64,000 nt of DNA from Gammaproteobacteria bacterium (GTDB lineage Bacteria > Pseudomonadota > Gammaproteobacteria > UBA6186 > Azoamicaceae): positions 1 through 64,000 of the forward strand of contig JABDFC010000005.1 of NCBI GenBank assembly GCA_013286785.1, written 5' to 3'. Positions 37,861-46,653 of the stretch are shown here, piece after piece. Both the position numbers and the translations under genes were made by a program. The first letter of the stretch is position 1; each line of letters opens with the position of its first letter. The notes below the pieces were generated by a model. The model had not been told where the DNA came from. It saw only the letters and a program-made list of their open reading frames with translations, and did no database searches.

Positions 37861-39486
37861 ATGATAAGCTGCTTTAAAGTCATAATACGAATAACTCTGC
37901 TCCTCCTCTTCATTCTGGGAAATCTCTTTTTTTCCACACCATCCTGTGCCGATAAATGGGACTCTTATTGGGCGACACGCTGGCAAAAAAAAGCAGACGC
38001 TGGAGACAGTGAAGCCCAATTTAACTTGGGTTTGTTATACTACGAAGGTTCTGGAGTTACCCAAGATTTTTCTTTAGCACTCTATTGGTTTATGAAAGCC
38101 GCACAGCAAGGAAATCCCGAAGCGCAATTCAATTTGGGGTTGATGTATTATGAGGGACAAGGTGTCCCACAAGATTATCCGTTGGCCCAAAGCTGGTTTG
38201 AACAAGCCGCAAAGCTAGGTGACGCTGCCGCACAATGTAACTTAGGCGTGATGTTTGCCGAAGGACAAGGGGTTGATCAAAATTATAAAATTGCTAAAGA
38301 ATGGTATGAAAAAGCATCTAACCAAGGAAATGCTCAGGCACAATGGAATCTGGGTGTCCTTTATTATAAGGGACAGGGTGTTGAGCAAGATCTAACCTTA
38401 GCAAGCTTCTGGTTCGAGAAGGCCGCCGAGCAAGGTAGTCCAGAAGCACAATTCTTATTGGGTTTTATGTATTATGAAGGACAAGGCGTTCAACAAGATT
38501 ATAACATCGCGAATGAATGGCTCTTAAAAGCTGCCTTGCAAGGTCATGTACAAGCGCAATTTAATCTTGCCTTAATGCTCTACAAAGGTACTGGTATTGA
38601 TCAAAATTATTATCTTGCTTTCCAATGGTTCGAAAAAGCTGCCACCCAAGGGGATATTCAATCAGCGCTGTATTTGGCGCTCATGTATTACGAAGGAAAA
38701 GGCGTCACCCAAAACCTTAATGAGGCTTTTAAATGGTGCAGGCTGGCTGCAGAGAACGGAAATGTCGAAGCCGAATTTACCTTGGGGTTTATGTATTACG
38801 AAGGTCAAGGCACTGAACAAAATTATGCCGAAGCCCTTTCTTGGTATCAAAAAGCCGCAGATCAAGATCATGTAGAAGCAATTTATAACATTGGGTTAAT
38901 GTATTACGAAGGAAAAGGCGTTGCACAAAATTATCATGAGGCCTTTACGTATTGTGAAATCGCTGCCGAGAAAGGGGATCCAGCCGCCCAAGCAACCTTA
39001 GGATTTATGTATTATAACGGACAAGGCACTGCTAAAGATTATCGAAAAGCCTTAAAATGGTATGAAAAAGCAGCAGATCAAAATAATGCGGAAGCAGAGT
39101 TTAATCTCGGCGTCATGCATTACGAAGGAAAAGGCGTCGGTCAAGATTTTACAGAAGCCTTAAGCTGGTACGAAAAAGCCGCGCAACAAGGAAACTCGCA
39201 AGCCGAATTTAATCTGGCATTAATGTATTTTGAAGGACAAAGTGTTGCTCAAGATTATCACAAAGCTTTGGATTGGGCTGAAAAGGCCGCCACGCAAGGT
39301 GAAATAGAAGCTCAATTACTCTTGGGTTATATTTATTATGAAGGTTTGGGCACCGCAAAAAATTTAAATAAAGCAATCTACTGGATCGAAAAGGCCGCCA
39401 AACAAGGCGATCCGCAAGCGAAGACCATGTTGTCCGAGCTGCGTAAACAGCGCAGAAAAAACCATCATCAAACCAAATCTCCATAG
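37861..39486 (+). CDS. Exported Sel1-repeat protein (13 repeats)
   Basis: A 541-residue protein with an N-terminal signal segment (ITLLLLFILGNLFFSTPSCA). Thirteen near-regular 36-residue Sel1-like repeats follow, of the form AQFNLGLMYYEGQGVPQDY plus ALSWYEKAAQQG, and a last partial one. The tail is basic (KQRRKNHHQTKSP). Sel1 proteins such as LpnE and EnhC of Legionella act at the host interface; the same role here is inference. The high internal repetition makes copy-number change by recombination likely. Confidence 0.9.
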   Translation: MISCFKVIIRITLLLLFILGNLFFSTPSCADKWDSYWATRWQKKADAGDSEAQFNLGLLYYEGSGVTQDFSLALYWFMKAAQQGNPEAQFNLGLMYYEGQGVPQDYPLAQSWFEQAAKLGDAAAQCNLGVMFAEGQGVDQNYKIAKEWYEKASNQGNAQAQWNLGVLYYKGQGVEQDLTLASFWFEKAAEQGSPEAQFLLGFMYYEGQGVQQDYNIANEWLLKAALQGHVQAQFNLALMLYKGTGIDQNYYLAFQWFEKAATQGDIQSALYLALMYYEGKGVTQNLNEAFKWCRLAAENGNVEAEFTLGFMYYEGQGTEQNYAEALSWYQKAADQDHVEAIYNIGLMYYEGKGVAQNYHEAFTYCEIAAEKGDPAAQATLGFMYYNGQGTAKDYRKALKWYEKAADQNNAEAEFNLGVMHYEGKGVGQDFTEALSWYEKAAQQGNSQAEFNLALMYFEGQSVAQDYHKALDWAEKAATQGEIEAQLLLGYIYYEGLGTAKNLNKAIYWIEKAAKQGDPQAKTMLSELRKQRRKNHHQTKSP

Positions 39487-39575
39487 CTACTCAGAACCCG
39501 TCGTCATTTCCATGAAAATGACTTCCGCATAGGTGGAAATACAGAAATAACGCGTATTTTTCCACATAAAGCCTG

Positions 39576-39757
39576 GGGCCCCGCCTGCGCGGGGATGACA
39601 ATATCATAATATATTATTTGTTTTTTTAAGCCCGTTTAGAGGTACCAGGGCAACAGAAATCCAGTTTTTAAAGGCTTATTTTTGCATCCCTTCCTCGCGG
39701 AGATGGCAATACCAAAATATATCATTTGTTTTTAAGCCCGTTTAGAAGTACCAAGGT
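39576..39757. repeat. Imperfect tandem duplication of about 105 bp in the gap after the Sel1 gene
   Basis: The segment near 39580-39651 (GCGGGGATGACAATATC, then TTTAAGCCCGTTTAGAGGTACC) recurs diverged near 39684-39757 (GCGGAGATGGCAATACC, then TTTAAGCCCGTTTAGAAGTACC). The start of each unit resembles a half-copy of the palindromic element at 30043. The whole gap 39487-39897 (411 bases) otherwise shows only a small hairpin at 39776-39795 and the leader of the next small gene. Confidence 0.75.
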
Positions 39758-39897
39758 GGTTACAAACCTGAAAACAGCTGAATTTTTAATCAGCTTAAAA
39801 TAGGACAATTGCTTAGGCAAATGGGTGCCATTGGCTGATATATATATAAGTTTGATCCTAGTAAGATGCCTAATAGAGCTTAGAGGAGTAACCCATT

Positions 39898-40083
39898 ATG
39901 GCATTACACATGGAAAAGTCTTTTGAAAACCTAGAAATAGACGAAGTACGGAAGCTGATGTTTTATGCTTGGGATCACCACGAATTAGGTGAGCTTAATC
40001 CTGAAGTTGATTTGGTTCAAAGGATCTTGGACAAAGCAACGCATCTTAGCGCCTATCAAAAACCCCTAAACGCTGTCCAGTAG
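39898..40083 (+). CDS. Small hypothetical protein, 61 residues
   Basis: Not a family I recognise. It has a good ribosome-binding site (AGAGGAG about 10 bases before the ATG), a mostly helical and acidic composition (ENLEIDEVRKLMFYAWDHHE), and no signal or membrane segment. It stands alone between the repeat region and the SUF operon. The strong Shine-Dalgarno sequence is the main argument that it is translated. Confidence 0.55.
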   Translation: MALHMEKSFENLEIDEVRKLMFYAWDHHELGELNPEVDLVQRILDKATHLSAYQKPLNAVQ

Positions 40084-40151
40084 TTTAAAAGTCATTTAAC
40101 TATCTGTATTTACGCTTTCTATTGATTATAAAGCTACACAGCACCGATCAA

Positions 40152-40209
40152 TGTACAATCTAAACCTTTTTCGATTATACTACTTTGATGAATGTGGACT
40201 AATTTAGTC
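40152..40209 (+). promoter_or_regulatory. SUF operon promoter with IscR type-1-like operator
   Basis: TGTACA (40152-40157) and TATACT (40176-40181), 18 bases apart, form a plausible promoter. Just downstream, GACTAATTTAGTC (40197-40209) is an inverted repeat that fits the core GACTRWWWYAGTC of the E. coli IscR type 1 site at every position. It lies 24 bases before the regulator start codon, so cluster-bound Rrf2 protein could block its own operon. The motif is seen; the regulation is inferred. Confidence 0.65.
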
Positions 40210-40233
40210 TTCTTTACGGGTAGGAAATTCTGA

Positions 40234-40668
40234 ATGGTAAGAATTAGTAAATTAACGGATTATGGGGTGATGATTATGGCCTTTATGGCCGGTCATCCTG
40301 CTAAACTGTTTCAGGCCAGAGAAATTGCGCAACGAACAACCGTTGCACAACCAACGGTCGCAAAATTATTAAAAAAATTAACCAAAAATCATTTATTGAT
40401 ATCTCAACGCGGCACCCACGGTGGGTATCATTTAGCGTGTGACCCCGAAAAAATTTCGGTGGCAGATTTAGTCGACGCCTTAGAGGGCCCAATTGCCATT
40501 ACCGAGTGCAGTTTGGGTCACGATTATTGCCCAACCGCCACGCACTGTTCTGTTAAATCGCCCTGGTTACGCATCAACCATACCATCACCAATGCCTTAC
40601 AAGCGATAAAACTCTCGGATCTTTCCTCGACTCCACCATTGACCGAGGTCATGCATGGCAAGCTCTAA
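40234..40668 (+). CDS. Rrf2/IscR-type Fe-S responsive regulator of the SUF operon
   Basis: A 144-residue Rrf2-family repressor. The winged helix covers the first 70 residues ([20 protein letters not shown], then GTHGGYHL). Three cysteines in [17 protein letters not shown] are spaced as in cluster-binding Rrf2 proteins. As first gene of the operon, overlapping sufB by 14 bases, it matches the SUF-system regulators of Xanthomonas-type operons. The operator at 40197 lies directly upstream, indicating autoregulation by cluster status. Confidence 0.92.
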   Translation: MVRISKLTDYGVMIMAFMAGHPAKLFQAREIAQRTTVAQPTVAKLLKKLTKNHLLISQRGTHGGYHLACDPEKISVADLVDALEGPIAITECSLGHDYCPTATHCSVKSPWLRINHTITNALQAIKLSDLSSTPPLTEVMHGKL

Positions 40669-42097
40669 AGAACTCGATCAATATCTGCAGCGTGAATACG
40701 AAGCCGGATTTGTGACCGACATAGAATCCGACAGCCTCGAGCCAGGACTCAATGAAGACGTCATCCGAACCATCTCGGCCAAAAAAAACGAACCTCCTTT
40801 TATGCTGGAATGGCGATTACAAGCTTTCCGCCATTGGCAGAAATTAAAAGAACCGCACTGGGCACATATTCATTATGATCCCATTCAGTATCAAGACATT
40901 GTTTATTATTCTGCGCCTAAAACAAAATCTTCGGTCAACAGCCTAGACGAAATTGATCCCGAGCTGTTAAAAACCTATGCCAAATTGGGCATTCCTTTAT
41001 TAGAACAAGAACGGTTACATGGAATTGCGATTGATGCTGTTTTTGACAGTGTCTCGGTTGCAACCACGTTTAAAGAAAAATTAGCACAAGAAGGTATTAT
41101 CTTTTGCTCTTTTTCAGAAGCGGTACAAAATCATCCAGAACTCATCAAGCAATACTTGGGAACCGTTGTTCCCTATACCGATAATTTCTTTGCCTGTTTA
41201 AACGCTGCGGTATTTACCGATGGCTCCTTTTGTTATATTCCCAAAGGGGTCCGCTGCCCCATGGAATTGTCCACTTATTTTCGGATCAATGCCGCAGCCA
41301 CCGGCCAATTTGAAAGAACACTCATCATCGCTGCAGAAAATAGCAGCGTCAGCTACCTAGAAGGTTGTACGGCCCCCAGACGAGATGAAAACCAACTTCA
41401 CGCGGCCGTCGTTGAATTAATTGCCCTCGATGAGGCACAAATCAAATATTCGACCGTGCAAAATTGGTACCCCGGAGATAAAGACGGTAAGGGCGGGATC
41501 TATAATTTTGTCACCAAACGCGGCCTCTGTCGCGGAAAATCTTCAAAAATTTCTTGGACTCAAGTTGAAACCGGCTCGGCGATCACTTGGAAATATCCCA
41601 GTGTGATCCTACAAGGCGACAATAGTATCGGTGAGTTTTACTCGGTAGCTTTAACCAATCATCGTCAACAGGCAGACACCGGCACAAAAATGATCCATTT
41701 GGGTTCCAATACCCGAAGTACTATTTTAGCAAAAGGAATCGCCGCAGGTTATGGCAGCAACAGTTATCGTGGACTCGTACAAGTCAGTTCAAAAGCACAT
41801 AATACCCAAAATTATACGCAATGTGATTCGCTGTTATTAGGCAGCCACAGCAGTGCTCATACCTTTCCAACCATTGAGGTTAAAAACAACTCTGCAAAGA
41901 TTGAGCATGAAGCAACCACCGGTAAAATCAGTGAAGAACAGTTGTTTTATTGCCGCCAACGCGGCATTAATCAAGAAGACGCAATTTCCATGATTGTTAA
42001 TGGATTCTGTAAGGAAGTTCTAAAAGAGTTGCCAATGGAATTTGCCGTCGAGGCTCAAAAACTTCTGACGGTCAGTTTAGAAGGCGCTATCGGATAA
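40655..42097 (+). CDS. sufB: Fe-S cluster assembly scaffold protein SufB
   Basis: A 480-residue SufB, the core of the SufBC2D scaffold on which clusters are built. It has the family segments [47 protein letters not shown] and the C-terminal [22 protein letters not shown]. The conserved Cys in QCDSLLLG, close to the SufD interface, is present. Length is standard. It is followed after 19 bases by sufC. Confidence 0.96.
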   Translation: MASSKELDQYLQREYEAGFVTDIESDSLEPGLNEDVIRTISAKKNEPPFMLEWRLQAFRHWQKLKEPHWAHIHYDPIQYQDIVYYSAPKTKSSVNSLDEIDPELLKTYAKLGIPLLEQERLHGIAIDAVFDSVSVATTFKEKLAQEGIIFCSFSEAVQNHPELIKQYLGTVVPYTDNFFACLNAAVFTDGSFCYIPKGVRCPMELSTYFRINAAATGQFERTLIIAAENSSVSYLEGCTAPRRDENQLHAAVVELIALDEAQIKYSTVQNWYPGDKDGKGGIYNFVTKRGLCRGKSSKISWTQVETGSAITWKYPSVILQGDNSIGEFYSVALTNHRQQADTGTKMIHLGSNTRSTILAKGIAAGYGSNSYRGLVQVSSKAHNTQNYTQCDSLLLGSHSSAHTFPTIEVKNNSAKIEHEATTGKISEEQLFYCRQRGINQEDAISMIVNGFCKEVLKELPMEFAVEAQKLLTVSLEGAIG

Positions 42098-42116
42098 AAT
42101 CAAAGAGGTATTTTTC

Positions 42117-42872
42117 ATGGCATTTTCTCCTGCATCATTACTTACCATCCAAAATCTGCATGCTGGAGTGGACAATACTCCTATCTTACAAGGGATAGAA
42201 CTGTCAATCGGTTATGGACAAGTCCATGCCATTATGGGGCCCAATGGATCCGGAAAAAGCACTCTGGCCAATCTATTAGCTCGTAAGAATGGTTATGAAG
42301 TCTACCAAGGCACAATTACTTATCTAGCAGAAGACCTCTTAAGCTTTTCTCCAGAAGAATGTGCTTGGAAAGGCATTTTTCTGGGATTCCAGTATCCAGT
42401 GTCTATCCCCGGTGTTTCTAATATTCAATTTTTAAAATCAGCAGTCAATGCCACTCGTGTCGCTCAAGGAAAACCTCCCCTAGATGCCATCGATTTTCTC
42501 AATATGATCAAAGAAAAAACCGCCAAATTAGATATGCCATCCGAATTATTGTATCGTTCTTTAAACGATGGTTTTTCGGGTGGCGAAAAAAAGCGGAATG
42601 AAATCCTACAAATGACGTTATTGGAACCAAAATTAGCCATTCTAGACGAAACCGATTCTGGTTTAGACATTGATGCTTTAAAAGCCGTTGCAACCGGGGT
42701 GAATAATTTTAGAAACGAGAATCGCTCGATTATCCTAATTACCCATTATCAACGATTACTAGACTACATTGAGCCTGATTTTATCCACGTAATGGTCAAT
42801 GGCAAAATTGTCAAATCCGGTGGCAAAGAACTGGCATCAACCTTAGAAGAGAAAGGCTATGCTTGGTTATAG
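42117..42872 (+). CDS. sufC: Fe-S assembly ATPase SufC
   Basis: A 251-residue ABC-type ATPase of the SufBC2D complex, soluble and not a transporter. Walker A is GPNGSGKST. The signature is FSGGEKKRNEILQM, which is diagnostic for SufC, and Walker B is LAILDETDSGLDIDALK. ATP-driven reshaping of SufB-SufD exposes the cluster site in the family. It lies 12 bases before sufD. Confidence 0.97.
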   Translation: MAFSPASLLTIQNLHAGVDNTPILQGIELSIGYGQVHAIMGPNGSGKSTLANLLARKNGYEVYQGTITYLAEDLLSFSPEECAWKGIFLGFQYPVSIPGVSNIQFLKSAVNATRVAQGKPPLDAIDFLNMIKEKTAKLDMPSELLYRSLNDGFSGGEKKRNEILQMTLLEPKLAILDETDSGLDIDALKAVATGVNNFRNENRSIILITHYQRLLDYIEPDFIHVMVNGKIVKSGGKELASTLEEKGYAWL

Positions 42873-42884
42873 AGAATCCATCCA

Positions 42885-44153
42885 ATGAGTGTGATAAAAC
42901 CGTTAGTCCCAGAGCTTTTTCATTCCGCTTTTACGAGCCTTGAAGCATCGCTCATCAAATCTGGAACCCCTTCTGATCTCGAGATGCGAAAACAAGCATT
43001 AGCAGCATTTCATGAAGTTGGGATCCCTTCGAGCCGACTAGAAGAATGGAAATATACCAATCTGTCACGTTTCTCATTCGACAGTTTTCAGTTACCCCCC
43101 AAAAACAGTACCAAAAAAGTTCATTTGGAATTACCGCTGGAATTAATCAAGGCAGATCCGGCACAATGTTGGCATTTTTATAATGGCGAGTGTCTCCAAA
43201 GGCCAACTTCAGACTCGTTTATCATTGAGAACTCTGGTGCTTTATTAGCGGGTTACCCAAACAAAAGAGAGAATGTGAATCGTTTCCAATTGCTGAATCA
43301 AGCCTTTGGCCACGAGGGTGCTCATTTAGTTCTCCCCAAAGGTTGTCACCTCGAAGAACCGATTTACATTGTCCATCTTAGCCATTCAACAGAAACTCCC
43401 CTGATGGTACATCCAAAGAATACCATCATTGCCAAAGAAAACAGTCGGGCAACGCTGATTGAGATCTATCTGACCCTGGATGGTGCACTGACATTTAGCA
43501 ATGCCACCACCCACATTCAACTGGAAAAAGGGGCCCATATTTCCCATTACTTTTTGCAGCGATCACTCACAGAAAGTGTGCAAATTTCTGATATCACCGT
43601 GCAACAAGCAGCGTCTAGCGATTATCGGGGTATTGCCATGTTAACCGGTGGCGGCGCCAATCGCGCAACCTTCCAAGTGGATCTCAATGGACCAGAAGCA
43701 AACTGTCATTTCAAAACATTAGAACTGGCAGAAAAACAGCAGAAAACCGACATCTTTTTTACGGTTTCTCATCACCAACCCTCAACAAGCAGTAACATCC
43801 TGGCTCGATCCATTGTTAAAGATTCTGCACGCTCTGCATTTACTGGAAAGATTATCGTTAAACCAGGCGCTATCGCCACCCAAGCTTCCTTAGAAAACAA
43901 AAATTTATTGCTTTCTCCAACCGCCGAAGCCATGACCCGCCCTTTATTAGAGATTTATGCGGACGATATTCAGTGTCGCCACGGCGCCACAGTGGGATTT
44001 CTGGATGAAGAAGCCTTATTTTATCTTAAAAGCCGCGGCATTCCTGATCATGAAGCAAGACAACTCTTGATTGAAAGTTTCATATCACCTTGCATTCAGG
44101 ATATACCTGGCCCTCTTCTAAGCCTTGTACAAGAGGTGATCCATGGATATTAA
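42885..44153 (+). CDS. sufD: Fe-S assembly protein SufD
   Basis: A 422-residue SufD, the SufB paralogue that completes the scaffold. The N-terminal helical part includes SRLEEWKYTNLSRF, the usual SufD entry. The beta-helix core includes ARSAFTGKIIVKPGA and the C-terminal CRHGATVGFLDEEALFYLKSRGI, with the conserved His used for cluster formation. It overlaps sufS by 11 bases. Confidence 0.95.
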   Translation: MSVIKPLVPELFHSAFTSLEASLIKSGTPSDLEMRKQALAAFHEVGIPSSRLEEWKYTNLSRFSFDSFQLPPKNSTKKVHLELPLELIKADPAQCWHFYNGECLQRPTSDSFIIENSGALLAGYPNKRENVNRFQLLNQAFGHEGAHLVLPKGCHLEEPIYIVHLSHSTETPLMVHPKNTIIAKENSRATLIEIYLTLDGALTFSNATTHIQLEKGAHISHYFLQRSLTESVQISDITVQQAASSDYRGIAMLTGGGANRATFQVDLNGPEANCHFKTLELAEKQQKTDIFFTVSHHQPSTSSNILARSIVKDSARSAFTGKIIVKPGAIATQASLENKNLLLSPTAEAMTRPLLEIYADDIQCRHGATVGFLDEEALFYLKSRGIPDHEARQLLIESFISPCIQDIPGPLLSLVQEVIHGY

Positions 44154-45360
44154 TACCATTCGAGCAGATTTTCCGATCTTAAAACAAAAAATTTATGGTT
44201 ATCCACTGGCCTATCTGGACAGTGCTGCGACCAGCCAAAAGCCAGACAGCGTCATCAATGCGCTGTCCCAATTTTACCAACAAAACAATGCCAACATTCA
44301 TCGCGGTGTCTATTACTTAAGCGAATCTGCCACCAAAGCCTATGAAAATGCGCGGCATTCCGTACAGCGGTTTATCAATGCCCCACACGCCAAGGAATGC
44401 ATTTTCGTTAGAAGTACTACGGAAGCGATAAATCTCGTTGCTCAGTGCTTCGGACACCTCAGGGTTCAACCCGGGGATGAAATAGCGCTGTCTGCCATGG
44501 AACATCATTCAAATATCGTACCTTGGCAAATGCTCTGCGAAAAAAAAGGCGCCACCTTAAAAATACTGCCCATGAATCAACGCGGTGAATTAGAGCTGGA
44601 TACCCTGGAACACATCCTTACTCCGAAAACGAAATTATTAGCCATTACCCACGCCTCGAATGCCTTGGGAACCCTAAATCCGATTAAAAAAATCATCGAC
44701 GTCGCACATGCCCACCAAGTCCCCGTATTGGTGGATGGCGCTCAATCGACCCCTCATCTGAAAATCGACGTCCAAGATTTAGACTGTGACTTTTTCACTT
44801 TCTCCGGTCATAAAACTTATGGCCCAACTGGCATTGGAGTACTCTATGGTAAATCACGCTGGTTAGAATCCATGCCGCCTTACCAAGGCGGAGGTGAAAT
44901 GATTTCTCACGTCTCTTTTGCCAAGACCACTTATAACGATCTTCCCTACAAATTTGAAGCTGGAACACCCGCCATTGCAGAGGTCATTGCACTCGGAACT
45001 GCATTAGAATATATCGAAAGCATTGGTTGGGATTTTATTCGTAATCATGAACAACAATTATTAGCTTACGCAACAGAAGCTTTATCGTCCTTACCTTTTA
45101 TCAAGCTGATTGGAACGGCAGAAGAAAAAATCGGTGTCATTTCTTTTACCATGGAAGGCGTTCACCCGCACGATGTTGGGAGTATTGTGGATCAATACGG
45201 CGTTGCCATTCGTGCCGGTCATCACTGTGCCATGCCCATTATGGATTTTTTCAATATCCCAGCAACAGCCAGGGCTTCGTTTGGTCTCTATAATACCCTC
45301 TCGGATATTGATCAACTGTTGCAAGCCTTACAAGAAGTCAGGAAAATATTTAAACTGTAA
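44143..45360 (+). CDS. sufS: Cysteine desulfurase SufS
   Basis: A 405-residue PLP enzyme that removes sulfur from cysteine for cluster assembly. The PLP lysine is in FSGHKTYGPTGIGVLYG. The catalytic Cys is in RAGHHCAMPIMDFF, in the short-loop form of group II desulfurases. DGAQSTPHLKIDVQ binds the cofactor. It overlaps sufD and is followed by a SufU-type gene; no SufE is present in the operon, so SufU is the probable sulfur acceptor. Confidence 0.96.
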   Translation: MDINTIRADFPILKQKIYGYPLAYLDSAATSQKPDSVINALSQFYQQNNANIHRGVYYLSESATKAYENARHSVQRFINAPHAKECIFVRSTTEAINLVAQCFGHLRVQPGDEIALSAMEHHSNIVPWQMLCEKKGATLKILPMNQRGELELDTLEHILTPKTKLLAITHASNALGTLNPIKKIIDVAHAHQVPVLVDGAQSTPHLKIDVQDLDCDFFTFSGHKTYGPTGIGVLYGKSRWLESMPPYQGGGEMISHVSFAKTTYNDLPYKFEAGTPAIAEVIALGTALEYIESIGWDFIRNHEQQLLAYATEALSSLPFIKLIGTAEEKIGVISFTMEGVHPHDVGSIVDQYGVAIRAGHHCAMPIMDFFNIPATARASFGLYNTLSDIDQLLQALQEVRKIFKL

Positions 45361-45369
45361 AATTGAATC

Positions 45370-45846
45370 ATGAGTAAAACAATGGATATACGTGAATTAT
45401 ACCAAGAATTGATCATTGACCATGGGACTCACCCCAGGAATTGCTGTCAATTGCCAAACGCCAATCATTGTGCTGAAGGATACAACCCTCTGTGTGGCGA
45501 TAAGGTTAAAGTCTTTATTAACACCGACAACACGCGAATTACAAAAGCCTGCTTTATCGGTTCCGGTTGTGCGATTTCCACCGCTTCTGCCTCACTCATG
45601 ACCGAAGTACTTGCAGGCAAATCGACCCAGGAAGCCTTAGAACTGTCTCAAGCTTTTAAACATTCGCTGACGACAGAAACAGAAGATACTGCGCCTGAGC
45701 TGGGAAAGTTAACCGCGTTATTAGGCACTAAAGCCTTCCCCGCACGCGTTAAATGCGCCACTCTTCCCTGGCACACCTTAGAAGCCGCCTTAAAAGAAGA
45801 AAAAAAGATCGTCAATACCGAGTCATTAGAGGATATTCCAGTATGA
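45370..45846 (+). CDS. sufU: SufU-type sulfur relay/scaffold protein
   Basis: A 158-residue IscU-like protein of the SufU branch. It begins with YQELIIDHGTHPRN, then GYNPLCGDKVKVF (first Cys) and CFIGSGCAISTASASLM (second Cys). The SufU insertion and the third Cys (PARVKCATLPWHTLEAAL) follow. In other bacteria SufU accepts sulfur from SufS through a zinc-swap. It overlaps sufT by 4 bases (ATGA). Confidence 0.93.
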   Translation: MSKTMDIRELYQELIIDHGTHPRNCCQLPNANHCAEGYNPLCGDKVKVFINTDNTRITKACFIGSGCAISTASASLMTEVLAGKSTQEALELSQAFKHSLTTETEDTAPELGKLTALLGTKAFPARVKCATLPWHTLEAALKEEKKIVNTESLEDIPV

Positions 45847-46163
45847 TATCCGAAGTATTCACGCTGCAAGACAGAATTATCAATGCTTTAAAAGGCATAT
45901 TTGATCCTGAAATCCCAGTAAACATTTACGATCTCGGGCTAATCTATCACTTAGACGTCGACGAGCTTTCTGGGCAGGCAAAGATTCAAATGACTTTAAC
46001 AACGCCAGCATGTCCCGTAGCGCAAACCTTCCCACAAATGATTCAAGATGAAGTGTTAAAAGTACCGGGTATCCAAGGGGTTGCAGTAGAACTGGTTTGG
46101 GATCCGCCTTGGACAAAAGACCGGATGTCAGAAGTTGCAAAATTTCAGCTGAATATGTTTTAG
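45843..46163 (+). CDS. sufT: SufT family protein (MIP18/DUF59)
   Basis: A 106-residue DUF59 protein with FDPEIPVNIYDLGLIYHL and MTLTTPACPVAQTFPQMIQDEV, the latter carrying the conserved Cys. SufT assists cluster maturation in operons with SufU. The ATG at 45843 overlaps the sufU stop (ATGA) and gives the family's normal start (MISEVFTLQDRI). A longer open frame from 45753 would run deep into sufU and is rejected. Confidence 0.93.
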   Translation: MISEVFTLQDRIINALKGIFDPEIPVNIYDLGLIYHLDVDELSGQAKIQMTLTTPACPVAQTFPQMIQDEVLKVPGIQGVAVELVWDPPWTKDRMSEVAKFQLNMF

Positions 46164-46172
46164 AGTGATTGA

Positions 46173-46481
46173 ATGACACAGTGGATAGATGCCGTAAAGC
46201 AAAGCGAACTTCCTGAAGGATCAAGAAAAGTGGTGAACCTTCCAGGGGTATCACTGCTGATCTTCAATTTGGCCGGTAACTATTATGCGATTAAAAATGA
46301 ATGCACGCACGAAAATTTTCCCCTAGAAGAGGGTGAACTGAGTGGAAACACGATTACCTGCCCTTTTCATGGAGCAGAGTTTTGCATTATCACCGGAGCC
46401 GTTAAAGCCCCACCTGCATTTGAAGATCTCGAAGTTTACAAGACTCGAGTTGAAAACGAAATGATCCAGGTTGCCATTTAA
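46173..46481 (+). CDS. Rieske-type [2Fe-2S] ferredoxin, last gene of the SUF operon
   Basis: A 102-residue Rieske protein. The cluster ligands are ECTHENF (Cys-x-His) and CPFHGAEF (Cys-x-x-His), as in small ferredoxin subunits of non-heme dioxygenases and NirD. It sits 9 bases after sufT, a position known from other SUF operons, so it may supply electrons for cluster assembly or repair; that role is inferred. No oxygenase gene is nearby. Confidence 0.88.
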   Translation: MTQWIDAVKQSELPEGSRKVVNLPGVSLLIFNLAGNYYAIKNECTHENFPLEEGELSGNTITCPFHGAEFCIITGAVKAPPAFEDLEVYKTRVENEMIQVAI

Positions 46482-46553
46482 AACCAGGATTTAATAGCGC
46501 TCAAATAATAACAGCCAAGTTTTTTTAAACAAAATAGTTGTATCTCAACCAGC

Positions 46554-46601
46554 GAGGCTGCTGATTGAGCAAGTATAGTACTTGTCTTACTTTGTAGCCT
46601 C
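46554..46601 (+). promoter_or_regulatory. Nested inverted repeats in the leader of the HAD-HIT gene
   Basis: GAGGCT (46554-46559) pairs with AGCCTC (46596-46601). Inside, CAAGTA-TAG-TACTTG (46570-46584) forms a perfect small hairpin. The structure lies 50-100 bases before the HAD-HIT start codon and after the SUF operon. It could be a leader structure or an operator; there is no T run to support a terminator. Confidence 0.35.
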
Positions 46602-46653
46602 AGGTAAAATTAATCCGAGTTTAGGCAGCTACTCTAAAGAATAAGGGGATGCC

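Noticed and set aside
45753..45842. Longer start of sufT inside sufU
   Set aside because: It would overlap sufU by 94 bases; the ATG at 45843 with an ATGA overlap gives the normal family start.
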